DNA of 64,000 nt. It comes from Sphingomonas sp. LR60. Lineage in GTDB: Bacteria; Pseudomonadota; Alphaproteobacteria; Sphingomonadales; Sphingomonadaceae. How positions within the stretch are numbered: position 1 is the stretch's first letter; every line of letters starts with the position of its first letter. This document shows, in pieces, positions 34,270 through 42,862 of this stretch. The notes beneath the pieces are model-generated. The model was not told where the DNA came from, searched no databases, and was given only the letters and a program-made list of their open reading frames with translations. The position numbers were made by a program, and so were the translations under genes. The DNA lies in contig NZ_JASPFK010000001.1 in the NCBI RefSeq assembly GCF_036855935.1, forward strand, positions 717,501 through 781,500. Direction: 5' to 3'.

Positions 34270-34562
34270 GCGCTCTCCCAGCGTTCGTTGCTGCCGGTCC
34301 TAGGCGGTTGGCGAGACGCGCGCCAGCGGTGTCGAGCAAGCTCCCATCGTCATACCGGACGTGTCCGGCATCCACAGCGCCACGTATCCGCAAGCCTTTG
34401 CTCCTGCGGGACACTAGACGCCGGAACGAGTCCAGGGTGACAAGCTGAGTTAGAGCCTCGCCCCGACGTAAAGTGCGCAACCGTTTCGCCGGTGGATCGT
34501 TGCCGTGGGACGGGAGATAAGAACCGGATTGCCGGACTCTCCCGCTCAAAGGGGCGTTGTTC

Positions 34563-36767
34563 TTGGTTTTTTCGGTTCGTCACTCCCGCCTGCTCCTGGC
34601 CACCGCCGGGTTCGCGTTGATCGCCGGGCAGGCGCAGGCCCAGATCCAGACGCCGGGCACCGCCCCGGCGCAGGGTCCCGACGCGCCGCGTGACACGCCG
34701 CCCGCCGCCGATCCGCAGGGTGATGCCCCGATCGTCCCCGATGCCGAGTTCGACAAGGCGCTGCCCCCGCTGTCGGGCGACATCAATGCGCCGCTGGAGC
34801 CGATGCCCGCCGACACCACGGCCCCCGCTACGACGCCCACCGTCGATGCCGCCGCGCAGCAACCGATCACCCCCGGCACCCTGCCGCCACCGCCACCCGT
34901 CGACCCCGCGCTCGCCCAGCCGCTCGAACCGCTGTCAACGTTCAACACCGAGCCACTGCGCTCGGTCGCCGACGTCAAGGGCGACGACGCGCCCGACATC
35001 CGTTACGCCAGCGAGGTGCGCGGGCTCGATCCACTTGGGCTGACCGACGAGTTCAACTCGCTGTCCGCGCTGCGCGAAGGCAAGGGCAAGGCCGACAATG
35101 CCACGCAGGTCGCGGCACGCGGGCGCGAGGACGAGCAACTCGCGGTACGGCTGATGAAGTCGCTCGGCTATTATGACGCGACCGCGATCTCGACGATCGA
35201 GACCGTCCCCGGCGGCGACCAGAAGATCAAGGCGATCGTCAGCGCGACACCGGGGCAGCAATACAAGCTCGGCACGATCACCGTGCAGGCGAACGCGACG
35301 ACCCCGCCCGAGCTGGTCCGCCGCGAACTGCCGCTGCGCACCGGCGACCCGATCGAGGCGCTGCGTGTGCAGGGCGCGGAGGCGAACGTCAGCCTCAAGC
35401 TGCCGCAACAGGGCTATCCGTTCGTCAAGGTCGGCGAGCGCGACATCCTGCTCGACGAGCAGACCGCGCGCGGCGACTATACGCTGCCGGTCGACACTGG
35501 GCCGCGCTCGTCGTTCGGCGTGCTGCGCACCGAGGGCGAGCCGGTCTTCGACCTCAAGCATCTGAACGTCTTCCCGCGCTTCGATCAGGGCGAGCTTTAC
35601 GACAATCGCAAGGCCGACGATCTGCGCGAGGCGCTGGTCGCGACCGGGCTGTTCAACGGCGTCGGGGTCGAGCCGGTGCGCACCGGCACGGTCCTGCCCG
35701 ACGGCACCGAGCAGGTCGACTTGATGGTCCGCCAGAGCCGGGGTCCTGCCAAGAGCCTGTCGGGCGGCGCAGGTTTCCAGACCGGGCAGGGCGTCACGGT
35801 CGAGGGCACGTTCACCAACCGGAACCGCTTCCCGCCCGAGGGCGCGCTGATCCTCGGTGCGATCGCGGGCACGCAGCAACAGGGCTTGTCGGCGACCTTC
35901 CGCCGCCAGAACGCCGGCAAGCGCGACCGCACCGTGACAGTGGTCGCGAGCGCGCTGCGCGCCAATTACGACGCGTTCGAGGCGTTCACCGGCACGCTGT
36001 CGGGTCGGATCTCCTACGATTCGACGCCGATCTGGCAGAAGAAGTTCACCTACGCCTATGGGTTCGAACTGGTCGCGACGAACGAAAGCGTCTTCGACTT
36101 CGCCGAGAACGATCGCGTCCGCCGCACCTACGGCGTGCTCGCGCTACCGGGGCAGGTGCAGTTCGACACGTCGGACAATCTGCTCAACCCGACGCGCGGC
36201 TATCGCCTGAAGCTGAGCCTCAGCCCCGAAACGTCGGTGCAGGGCTCGGTGCGGCCCTACGGACGCAGCCTTGTCGAGGCGACCGCTTACTATCCCGTCT
36301 CCGACAGCCTTGTGATCGCCGGCCGCGTCCGCGCGGGCAGCATCTTCGGCATCGCCCGCGACGACATCGCGCCATCGCGGCGCTATTACGGCGGCGGCGG
36401 CGGATCGGTGCGCGGCTATGGCTTCCAGCGGCTTGGGCCGCTCGAACCCGAAAGCTCGCTGGTGCCGGGCGACAAGGACCGCGACGAGGTCAAGGACCTG
36501 CGTCCGATCGGCGGGCGCAGCCTCAACGAATTCTCGATCGAGGCGCGCTATCGCTTCGGCAACTTCGGGATCGTGCCGTTCATCGACGGCGGAAACACCT
36601 ATGAGAGCACCCTGCCGAACGGCAGTGACCTGCGCTTCGGCGCGGGTATCGGTGGGCGCTTCTACACCAATTTCGGCCCGATGCGCGTCGACGTGGCGAC
36701 GCCGCTCAATCCGCGACCCGGCGATGCCAAGGTCGCGCTCTACATTTCGATCGGGCAGGCGTTCTGA
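34563..36767 (+). CDS. tamA: TamA, Omp85-family outer-membrane assembly protein
   Basis: Outer-membrane barrel of the translocation and assembly module, working with TamB. The start is a TTG: AAAGGGG lies 8 nt upstream of TTG 34563 but only 2 nt from TTG 34557, so 34563 is preferred. A signal peptide (VFSVRHSRLLLATAGFALIA, cleaved after AQAQ) is followed by a long Pro/Asp-rich stretch (about 30-125), POTRA domains to about 400, and the barrel with the Omp85 motif GGGGGSVRGYGFQRLGP. The protein ends in YISIGQAF with the C-terminal Phe used for barrel insertion. It overlaps tamB by one base (TGATG). The proline-rich insert is longer than in enteric TamA. Confidence 0.92.
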   Translation: MVFSVRHSRLLLATAGFALIAGQAQAQIQTPGTAPAQGPDAPRDTPPAADPQGDAPIVPDAEFDKALPPLSGDINAPLEPMPADTTAPATTPTVDAAAQQPITPGTLPPPPPVDPALAQPLEPLSTFNTEPLRSVADVKGDDAPDIRYASEVRGLDPLGLTDEFNSLSALREGKGKADNATQVAARGREDEQLAVRLMKSLGYYDATAISTIETVPGGDQKIKAIVSATPGQQYKLGTITVQANATTPPELVRRELPLRTGDPIEALRVQGAEANVSLKLPQQGYPFVKVGERDILLDEQTARGDYTLPVDTGPRSSFGVLRTEGEPVFDLKHLNVFPRFDQGELYDNRKADDLREALVATGLFNGVGVEPVRTGTVLPDGTEQVDLMVRQSRGPAKSLSGGAGFQTGQGVTVEGTFTNRNRFPPEGALILGAIAGTQQQGLSATFRRQNAGKRDRTVTVVASALRANYDAFEAFTGTLSGRISYDSTPIWQKKFTYAYGFELVATNESVFDFAENDRVRRTYGVLALPGQVQFDTSDNLLNPTRGYRLKLSLSPETSVQGSVRPYGRSLVEATAYYPVSDSLVIAGRVRAGSIFGIARDDIAPSRRYYGGGGGSVRGYGFQRLGPLEPESSLVPGDKDRDEVKDLRPIGGRSLNEFSIEARYRFGNFGIVPFIDGGNTYESTLPNGSDLRFGAGIGGRFYTNFGPMRVDVATPLNPRPGDAKVALYISIGQAF

Positions 36768-39700
36768 TGACTGACGACACGCTGGCGCCGGGCGAGGGCA
36801 CGACCGTGGTGGAGCGTCGGCCGCTCTGGCTGCGCATCCTGAAGTGGATCGGCATCGCGATCCTCGCGCTGCTGCTGCTGATCGTGGCGATCGTGCTGGG
36901 GATCAACACCGACCCCGGCCGGCGTTTCGTTGCGGACCAGATCGGCGGCTACACCACCGCCTCGGGGCTCAACATCAAGGTCGGGCGCGTCGACGGCTCG
37001 CTCTATGGCAAGATGCGGCTCAGCGACGTGCGCGTCAGCGATCCGAAGGGCGTGTTCCTCACCTCGCCACGGCTCGATGTCGACTGGCGTCCGTTCGCCT
37101 TCGCCAACAACCATGTCGACGTGCGGTCGGTGTCGAGCCAGCTCATCACCTTGCGGCGCAACCCCGAGTTGAAGCCCTCGACCGAGCCGACGGACCCGAA
37201 CGCGCCACTGCTTCCCGATCTCGATATCGACATCAACCGCTTGCAGGTCGCCCGATTCGTCATGGAGCCGGCGGTGTCGGGCGCGCGGCACATCGCGCGC
37301 TTCGACGGGCAGGCGCATATCGCCGACCGCCGCGCACAATTGCAGGTCAATGCGGTCGCGCTGCGTGCGCCCGGCGTGGCAGGCGGCGACGTCGCGCGCG
37401 TGAAGATCGACGCGGTGCCCGACGACAATAAGCTCGACGTCGACGTGCGCCTCACCGCCCCGGCAGGCGGCATGGTCGCGCAGCTCGGTGGGCTGAAGGC
37501 GCCCTTGATCGCGACGGTCACTGGCCGCGGCAGCTGGGCGTCGTGGCAGGGCCGCGCGCTCGCCACACTCGGCGGCGGGCAGCTCGCCGACCTCGCGCTG
37601 ACCGCGCGCAACGGCCATTTCGAAGTGCGCGGGCCGACGCGCCCCGGCCTCTATTTAGAAGGTCCGGTCGAGCGGCTGACCGCTCCGGCCTTGCAGGTCG
37701 CCGCCGACGTCACGCTCGGCGAGCGCAGCGCGGGCACGCGCATCAAGCTGACGTCGAACGCATTGGCGGTCGATGCGGGCGGGATGCTCGACCTCAAGAA
37801 CAGCCGCTTCGGCAATTTCGCGGTCGATGCCAAATTGCTGACCCCCGGTGCGATCGCACCGAACGTCCGCGGGCGCGACGTGCTGGCGCGCGTCGTGCTG
37901 AACGGCGCGTTCGCGACGCCGACGGTGGACTATAAGGTCCGCGCCACCTCGCTCGGCTTCGGCGAGATGAGCGTCGAGAACCTCTATGCCGAGGGGCTGG
38001 CGCGCGTGAACAGCGACCGCATCCTCGTGCCGGTCCATGCCCGTGCCAAGCGGATCGCGGGGCTCAACCCGGCGCTCGGCGGGCTGACCACCAATGCGCG
38101 GATTGACGGCGATCTGGCGATCCAGATGCCGAACATCCTGTCGGACAATCTGCGCATCCGCTCTGATACGATCGACGCGACCGCGATCATCGCCGCCAAT
38201 ATGGCGACCGGCCGCTACACCGGCGGCTTGCAGGGACGCGTCAACAACTTCCGCGTCGACAGCGTCGGCATCCTCAACATCCAGACCGATGCCAAATTGG
38301 TCCCCGGCGCGCGTGGCGGGTTCGGGATCACCGGCCGCGTCGCGGTGCAGACCAAGCAATTGTTCAACGAGGGCGCCCGCAACTTCCTCGGCGGCAATGC
38401 CGTGCTCAGCACGCGCTTCGGCTATTCGCCCGAGGGTGTCGTCACCTTCCAGAGCCTGAAGATGAACGCGCCACAATTCCGCATCACGCGCGGGCAGGGG
38501 CGGTTCGATCCGGCGAGCGGCGCGCTGCTGGTGGATGCCGACGCCTATTCGACGCAATACGGCCCGTTGTTCGCGCGCGTCACCGGCTCGGCGACCGCAC
38601 CGGTCGTGCGGCTGCGTGCGCCGCGGCCGGGAGTCGGGATCGGGCTCGCCAATCTCGACGCGCGCGTCGTCGGACGCGGCGGGTCGTATCAGGTCAATGC
38701 GACCGGCGGCACCAATTACGGGCCGTTCACCGCCGACGTGCTGGTGACGCCGGGCAAGCAGCTTGCGGTCGACATCCGGCGCGTGCTGTTCGCGGGCGTC
38801 CAGTTCGCGGGCCGTGTCGTCCAGACCGCCGCCGGCCCGTTCGCCGGTCAGGTGCGCTTCAACGGTCAGGGGCTGAACGGCCTCGCGACGCTGGGCGCCG
38901 AGGGCAAGTATCAGCGCGCCAGCGTCAACGCGCGCGCCTTGGCGGCGAAGATCCCGGGCGCGGTCGATTTCACGATCGGGCGCGCGCTCATCAACGCCGA
39001 TATCGTGCTCTACGACAAGCCGCAGGTCCGTGCCGACGCGCAGATCGCCGACATGCGCTATGGCGCGACGGTGATCGAGGCCGGGCGCGTGCGCGTGAAC
39101 TATGCCAATGGCTCGGGCACCGCGGAGGCGCTGCTGACGGGGTCGAACAGCGTACCGTTCCGCCTCGCCGCCAATGCGCAGCTGTCGCCCTCGCAATATC
39201 TGGTCGCGCTGCAAGGTGCGGCCAATGGCGTCAACTTCCGCACCGCTTCCCCGGCCCGCATCGTTCCTGACGGCAAGGGTTACCGCCTCGATCCGGCACG
39301 GCTCGACTTCGACAAGGGCTCGATGCGGCTGGCCGGCAAGTTCGGCGGCGGCGCGACCTCGGCGCAGATGCGGCTCGACCGGCTCGACCTCGCCTTGCTC
39401 AACGCGCTCGTCCCCAATCTCGGGCTCGGCGGCCAGGCAACCGGCAGCGTCGACTATGTGCAGGAGGCCGGACAGGCGTTCCCGCGCGCCGATGCGCGCA
39501 TCAACATCGCCAACTTCACCCGCTCCAGCCTGACCTCGGTGTCCGAACCGGTCGACGTCGTCTTCCAGGGCCGACTGACCAGCGCGGCGGGTGAGGGGCG
39601 TGCGCTCATCAAGCGCGGCGGCACCCCGGTCGGACGCATGGTCGCGACGCTGACGCCGAGCGGCAGCGGCAGCTGGACGACCCGGCTGATGCAGGGGCCG

Positions 39701-40996
39701 CTGTCGGGCGGGATCCGCTACAACGGGCCGTCGGGCGTGCTGTTCAGCCTCGCCGGGCTCGCCGAGCAGCAATTGTCGGGGCCGATCGCGATCGCGGCGG
39801 ACTTCGGCGGAACGGTCGGCGCGCCGCGCATCAACGGCCTGATCCGTGCCGACAATCTGACCTACACGAACGAGACCTATGGCACGCGCCTGACCAACAT
39901 GCGGATCGGCGCGCGCTTCAACAACGACCGGCTTGAGCTGTCGCAGCTTCAGGCGAAGGCCGGCGACGGCACCGTGCAGGCGCAGGGCAATGTCAGCCTC
40001 GCGGCGGCGCAGGGCTTCCCGCTCGACGTGCGGGTGGCGCTGCGCAATGCGCGGCTGGCGAAGTCCGACGCGCTTGGGGCGACCGCGACCGGCGACATCC
40101 GCATCCAGAACAATGCGAATGGCGGGTTGATCTCGGGCGACATCCTCGTGCCCAACGCGCGCTACGAGATCATCCGGCAAGGTTCTGCCGAGGTGCCCGA
40201 ACTGACCGGCATCCGCCGCAAGAGCGATGCGGTGCGGCCGGCGCGTTCGACCGATCGCCCGGCGGCGCCGGCGGTGGGGCTATTCAAGCTCGACCTGCGC
40301 GTCCACGCCGACAACCAGTTGTTCGTCTCCGGCATGGGGCTGGAAAGCGAATGGTCGATGGACCTGCGGATCGGCGGCACCAGTGCGGCGCCGACGGTCG
40401 GCGGCGGGCTCGATCTGGTGCGCGGCACCTATTCGTTCGCGGGCAAGCGCTTCGACGTGTCGCGCGGGCAGGTACGCTTCCGCGGCGGCGCGGCGCTCAC
40501 CGATCCGGACATCAACATCCTCGCGACCACCAGCAACGATGGCGTGACGTTCAACATCAACATTACCGGCACCGGGCAGCGTCCGCAGATCGCCTTCACC
40601 TCCACCCCGTCGCTGCCGCAGGACGAGGTGCTCAGCCGCCTGCTCTTCGGCACCAACCCGGAGAATCTGTCGGCGACCGAGGCGCTGCAACTCGCCTCCG
40701 CGCTCAACTCGCTGCGCGGGTCGGGCGGCGGGCTCAACCCGCTCGGCAAGTTGCGCTCGGCGACCGGGTTCGACCGGCTGCGCATCTTGGGCGCGGACGA
40801 GGCGAGTGGCCGCGGTTCTGCCTTGGCGGCAGGTAAGTATCTGACGAACGATATCTATATTGAGATCGTCACCGACGCCCGCGGCTTCACCGCCACCCAG
40901 CTGACGATCGCGCTGACCAAGTCGATCAGCCTGTTGTCGCAGGCGGGATCGTTCGGCGGATCGAACGTCCAGCTCCGCTACTCACGCGACTGGTAA
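36767..40996 (+). CDS. tamB: TamB, translocation and assembly module inner-membrane protein
   Basis: AsmA-like bridge protein of 1409 aa that spans the periplasm and moves phospholipid or assists barrel assembly with TamA. One N-terminal membrane anchor (LKWIGIAILALLLLIVAIVL, about 23-45) is followed by a long beta-helical groove of repeated strands. The conserved C-terminal DUF490 domain begins near 1050 and includes LRVHADNQLFVSGMGLESEW, FDVSRGQVRFRGGAAL, STPSLPQDEVLSRLLFG and the final QLRYSRDW. Adjacent to tamA with translational coupling. A hairpin lies 13 bp after the stop. Confidence 0.95.
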   Translation: MTDDTLAPGEGTTVVERRPLWLRILKWIGIAILALLLLIVAIVLGINTDPGRRFVADQIGGYTTASGLNIKVGRVDGSLYGKMRLSDVRVSDPKGVFLTSPRLDVDWRPFAFANNHVDVRSVSSQLITLRRNPELKPSTEPTDPNAPLLPDLDIDINRLQVARFVMEPAVSGARHIARFDGQAHIADRRAQLQVNAVALRAPGVAGGDVARVKIDAVPDDNKLDVDVRLTAPAGGMVAQLGGLKAPLIATVTGRGSWASWQGRALATLGGGQLADLALTARNGHFEVRGPTRPGLYLEGPVERLTAPALQVAADVTLGERSAGTRIKLTSNALAVDAGGMLDLKNSRFGNFAVDAKLLTPGAIAPNVRGRDVLARVVLNGAFATPTVDYKVRATSLGFGEMSVENLYAEGLARVNSDRILVPVHARAKRIAGLNPALGGLTTNARIDGDLAIQMPNILSDNLRIRSDTIDATAIIAANMATGRYTGGLQGRVNNFRVDSVGILNIQTDAKLVPGARGGFGITGRVAVQTKQLFNEGARNFLGGNAVLSTRFGYSPEGVVTFQSLKMNAPQFRITRGQGRFDPASGALLVDADAYSTQYGPLFARVTGSATAPVVRLRAPRPGVGIGLANLDARVVGRGGSYQVNATGGTNYGPFTADVLVTPGKQLAVDIRRVLFAGVQFAGRVVQTAAGPFAGQVRFNGQGLNGLATLGAEGKYQRASVNARALAAKIPGAVDFTIGRALINADIVLYDKPQVRADAQIADMRYGATVIEAGRVRVNYANGSGTAEALLTGSNSVPFRLAANAQLSPSQYLVALQGAANGVNFRTASPARIVPDGKGYRLDPARLDFDKGSMRLAGKFGGGATSAQMRLDRLDLALLNALVPNLGLGGQATGSVDYVQEAGQAFPRADARINIANFTRSSLTSVSEPVDVVFQGRLTSAAGEGRALIKRGGTPVGRMVATLTPSGSGSWTTRLMQGPLSGGIRYNGPSGVLFSLAGLAEQQLSGPIAIAADFGGTVGAPRINGLIRADNLTYTNETYGTRLTNMRIGARFNNDRLELSQLQAKAGDGTVQAQGNVSLAAAQGFPLDVRVALRNARLAKSDALGATATGDIRIQNNANGGLISGDILVPNARYEIIRQGSAEVPELTGIRRKSDAVRPARSTDRPAAPAVGLFKLDLRVHADNQLFVSGMGLESEWSMDLRIGGTSAAPTVGGGLDLVRGTYSFAGKRFDVSRGQVRFRGGAALTDPDINILATTSNDGVTFNINITGTGQRPQIAFTSTPSLPQDEVLSRLLFGTNPENLSATEALQLASALNSLRGSGGGLNPLGKLRSATGFDRLRILGADEASGRGSALAAGKYLTNDIYIEIVTDARGFTATQLTIALTKSISLLSQAGSFGGSNVQLRYSRDW

Positions 40997-41009
40997 GGAC
41001 CGTCTTGGT

Positions 41010-41032
41010 CGTCCCGGGTCTGACCCGGGACG
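41010..41032. terminator. Hairpin after tamB, possible terminator
   Basis: Perfect inverted repeat CGTCCCGGGTC / GACCCGGGACG with a minimal loop, 13 bp past the tamB stop. No T tract follows. Its sequence resembles the CCGGGT...ACCCGG arms of other dispersed repeats (family 3), so it may be repeat-derived. Confidence 0.4.
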
Positions 41033-41129
41033 AGCAGGCTAGTTTGGCCACGCCTCGCCATGGACGAGGATATTCTCGCTGATCAGGGGCCTCTGCAAAA
41101 GTCCGGGAAACAGGTCCACCCGAGCGTGT

Positions 41130-41213
41130 GCTCCTGCGAGCGCAGGAGCCTAGGGCAATGCAGAACGACGCCTGACAGGACGTGAAAGTCAGGGCTCCTG
41201 CATTCGCAGGAGC
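41130..41213. repeat. Pair of GCTCCTGC hairpins in the tamB-EAL gap
   Basis: Two short hairpins of the same sequence: GCTCCTGCG AG CGCAGGAGC (41130-41149) and GCTCCTGC ATTC GCAGGAGC (41194-41213). A half copy (TTTGCTCCTGCGGGAC) is near 34386. The gap 40997-41580 otherwise holds a 17-codon ORF on the minus strand and the promoter of the EAL gene; nothing else is evident. Confidence 0.65.
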
Positions 41214-41343
41214 GCGACAAGAACCTCCGCAGAGATTTCGCGTGTCACGCTGATGATTGCTGTCGGGAAACCGCACGCCGGCCACCTGCGACCAGCCGTC
41301 CCGCTACTTCATCGGGAGCGATGTGCCCCCTCTATCGCTGGTT

Positions 41344-41371
41344 CGGCGATCCGGCCGGAGCCGGATCGCCG
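41344..41371. terminator. Perfect 12-bp hairpin downstream of a small minus-strand ORF
   Basis: CGGCGATCCGGC and GCCGGATCGCCG around a 4-nt loop. It lies 8 bp beyond the stop of the 17-residue ORF at 41379-41432, where a terminator would be expected, but no T tract follows. Confidence 0.45.
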
Positions 41372-41378
41372 CTGGAAA

Positions 41379-41432
41379 TTACCAGGGCTTGACGACGAGA
41401 CCGACGGCAAGCGCGATGATGAAAGCGAGCAT
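41379..41432 (-). CDS. Very small hydrophobic peptide, 17 aa
   Basis: Reads MLAFIIALAVGLVVKPW. It has a good ribosome site (AAGGGAGAG, 7-8 nt before the ATG), one membrane-spanning stretch, and a strong hairpin after the stop. No family is recognised. The layout (ribosome site, tiny membrane peptide, hairpin) copies that of the 33-residue ORF at 16575, which raises confidence that both are real small membrane proteins. Confidence 0.45.
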   Translation of the reverse strand: MLAFIIALAVGLVVKPW

Positions 41433-41580
41433 GGGTTTCTCTCCCTTATGTGTCCCCCCGAAGGGTGACTTGTACTTAAGAGATCGTTAGGCATGGCTCA
41501 ATGGCGTTAACCCTTTATTCACCAACAGGAACCACCACTTAAGTCATTCTTCAAGAGTGGGTCCTACCAACGGCAAGGAC

Positions 41581-42862
41581 ATGGCCAGCCTGTTCCATCT
41601 TGCCCCGCTTACGCCGCCCGACGGCGAGATCGTGCTTCCGGCGCGGCGGCAGGGACGCGCCCTAATTAAATTGATGAATTTCAATGTGTTACGACGTGAC
41701 ATCGGCGTAGCAGGCGTGCGGCGGCTGGTCGATGTGCTGGCCTCACGGCTAGCACAGACGGTCCCGGAGGGGGCGTATCGCAGTCCGGACGCGACGTGAT
41801 CGAGGTCGATTTCACCTCCTCCGCTCCCGACGCCTTGACGAAAATCATCGCCGATTGTCGCGCCGCCTGTGCCGCACCGGTGCAGATCGACGAATTTTTT
41901 GCGCGCCCAAATTGTTGATATCGGGTGCGATCGGCGCGGCCGATGCCGATTCGGCGCTGTTGATCGAACAGGCCGAGGCGGCGCTTGCGGAGGCCGAGCA
42001 GGCGGCGACATCGCCCACGCGACAGGCCGGTGGCGTCGAGGATATCGTCGTCGCCGGGCTCGAGGGCGCGCTCGATCGAGGCGAGATGGTGCTCCATTAT
42101 CAGCCGAAGGTGCATATCCGTCGGCAAGCGATCGATTGCGTCGAGGCGTTGGTCCGGTGGCAGCATCCGGAACGCGGGCTGGTGCTGCCGGGCGATTTCA
42201 TCCCGGCGACCGAGCGCGCACAACGCATGGAGCGGCTGACTTTATGGACGATCGCACAGGCGATCGCCGATCAGCGCGCCCTCCGCGCGCAGGGGCATGA
42301 CCTGCGCATCTTCATCAACATGTCGGGCCATCTGCTCGCCGATGCCGAGTTCGTGCGGCTGGCCTGTGCGGCGATCACCGCCGCGCCCGACGCACGGCTC
42401 GGGTTCGAGGTTACCGAGACCTCGGTGATCCGCGATCCCAATGGGGCGATCGCGCACCTGCGCGAATTCGATCGCATCGGGGTGCGCATCTCGATCGACG
42501 ATTATGGCGCGGGCCTGTCGAGCCTCGCCTATCTCAAGCAGCTCCCGGCGTGCGAGCTGAAGATCGACAAGCTCTTCGTCACCCAGCTCACCAGCTCGAA
42601 CCGCGATCCGCTGATCGTGCGTTCGACGATCGACCTCGCCCATGCGCTCGACATGGAAGTGGTTGCCGAGGGGGTCGAGACGCAGGCGGCGCTGGCGCTG
42701 CTGTCGGTGATGGGGTGCGACATGGCGCAGGGCTATTTCATCAGCCCGCCGCTCGCCCCCGCGCCGCTCGCGGCGTTCCTCGCCGCGGAACAGCATCGTC
42801 AGGCGACGCAGGACGTGCGCGGATCGTTCACGCGCCGCGCCGCCGGATGGAAGCGCGGATGA
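41581..42862 (+). pseudogene. EAL-domain cyclic-di-GMP phosphodiesterase with degenerate GGDEF half, two frameshifts
   Basis: Predicted to hydrolyse c-di-GMP. The intact EAL domain (from about 42050) has VEALVRWQHPE, FINMSG, FEVTETSV, SIDDYGAGLSSLAYLK, LKIDK and VVAEGVET, so the metal and catalytic residues are present. The upstream half is split over three frames: MASLFHLAPLTPPDGE to about 41770, then IEVDFTSSAPDALTKII, then FCAPKLLISGAIGAADADS. Adding one G to the G run at 41769-41773 and one T to the run of six at 41896-41901 restores one protein whose GGDEF motif is lost (SGRDVIEV). Both are homopolymers, so sequencing error is likely. Start uncertain (ATG 41581 or GTG 41557). Overlaps the kinase gene by ATGA. 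Confidence 0.75.

Noticed and set aside
37655..40180. 841-codon minus-strand ORF opposite tamB
   Set aside because: Antisense shadow; no recognisable motifs, extreme Arg/Asp/His content.
41505..41530. CtrA-like box (GTTAACCCTTTATTC) before the EAL gene
   Set aside because: Only one half of TTAA-N7-TTAA matches; not enough to call.
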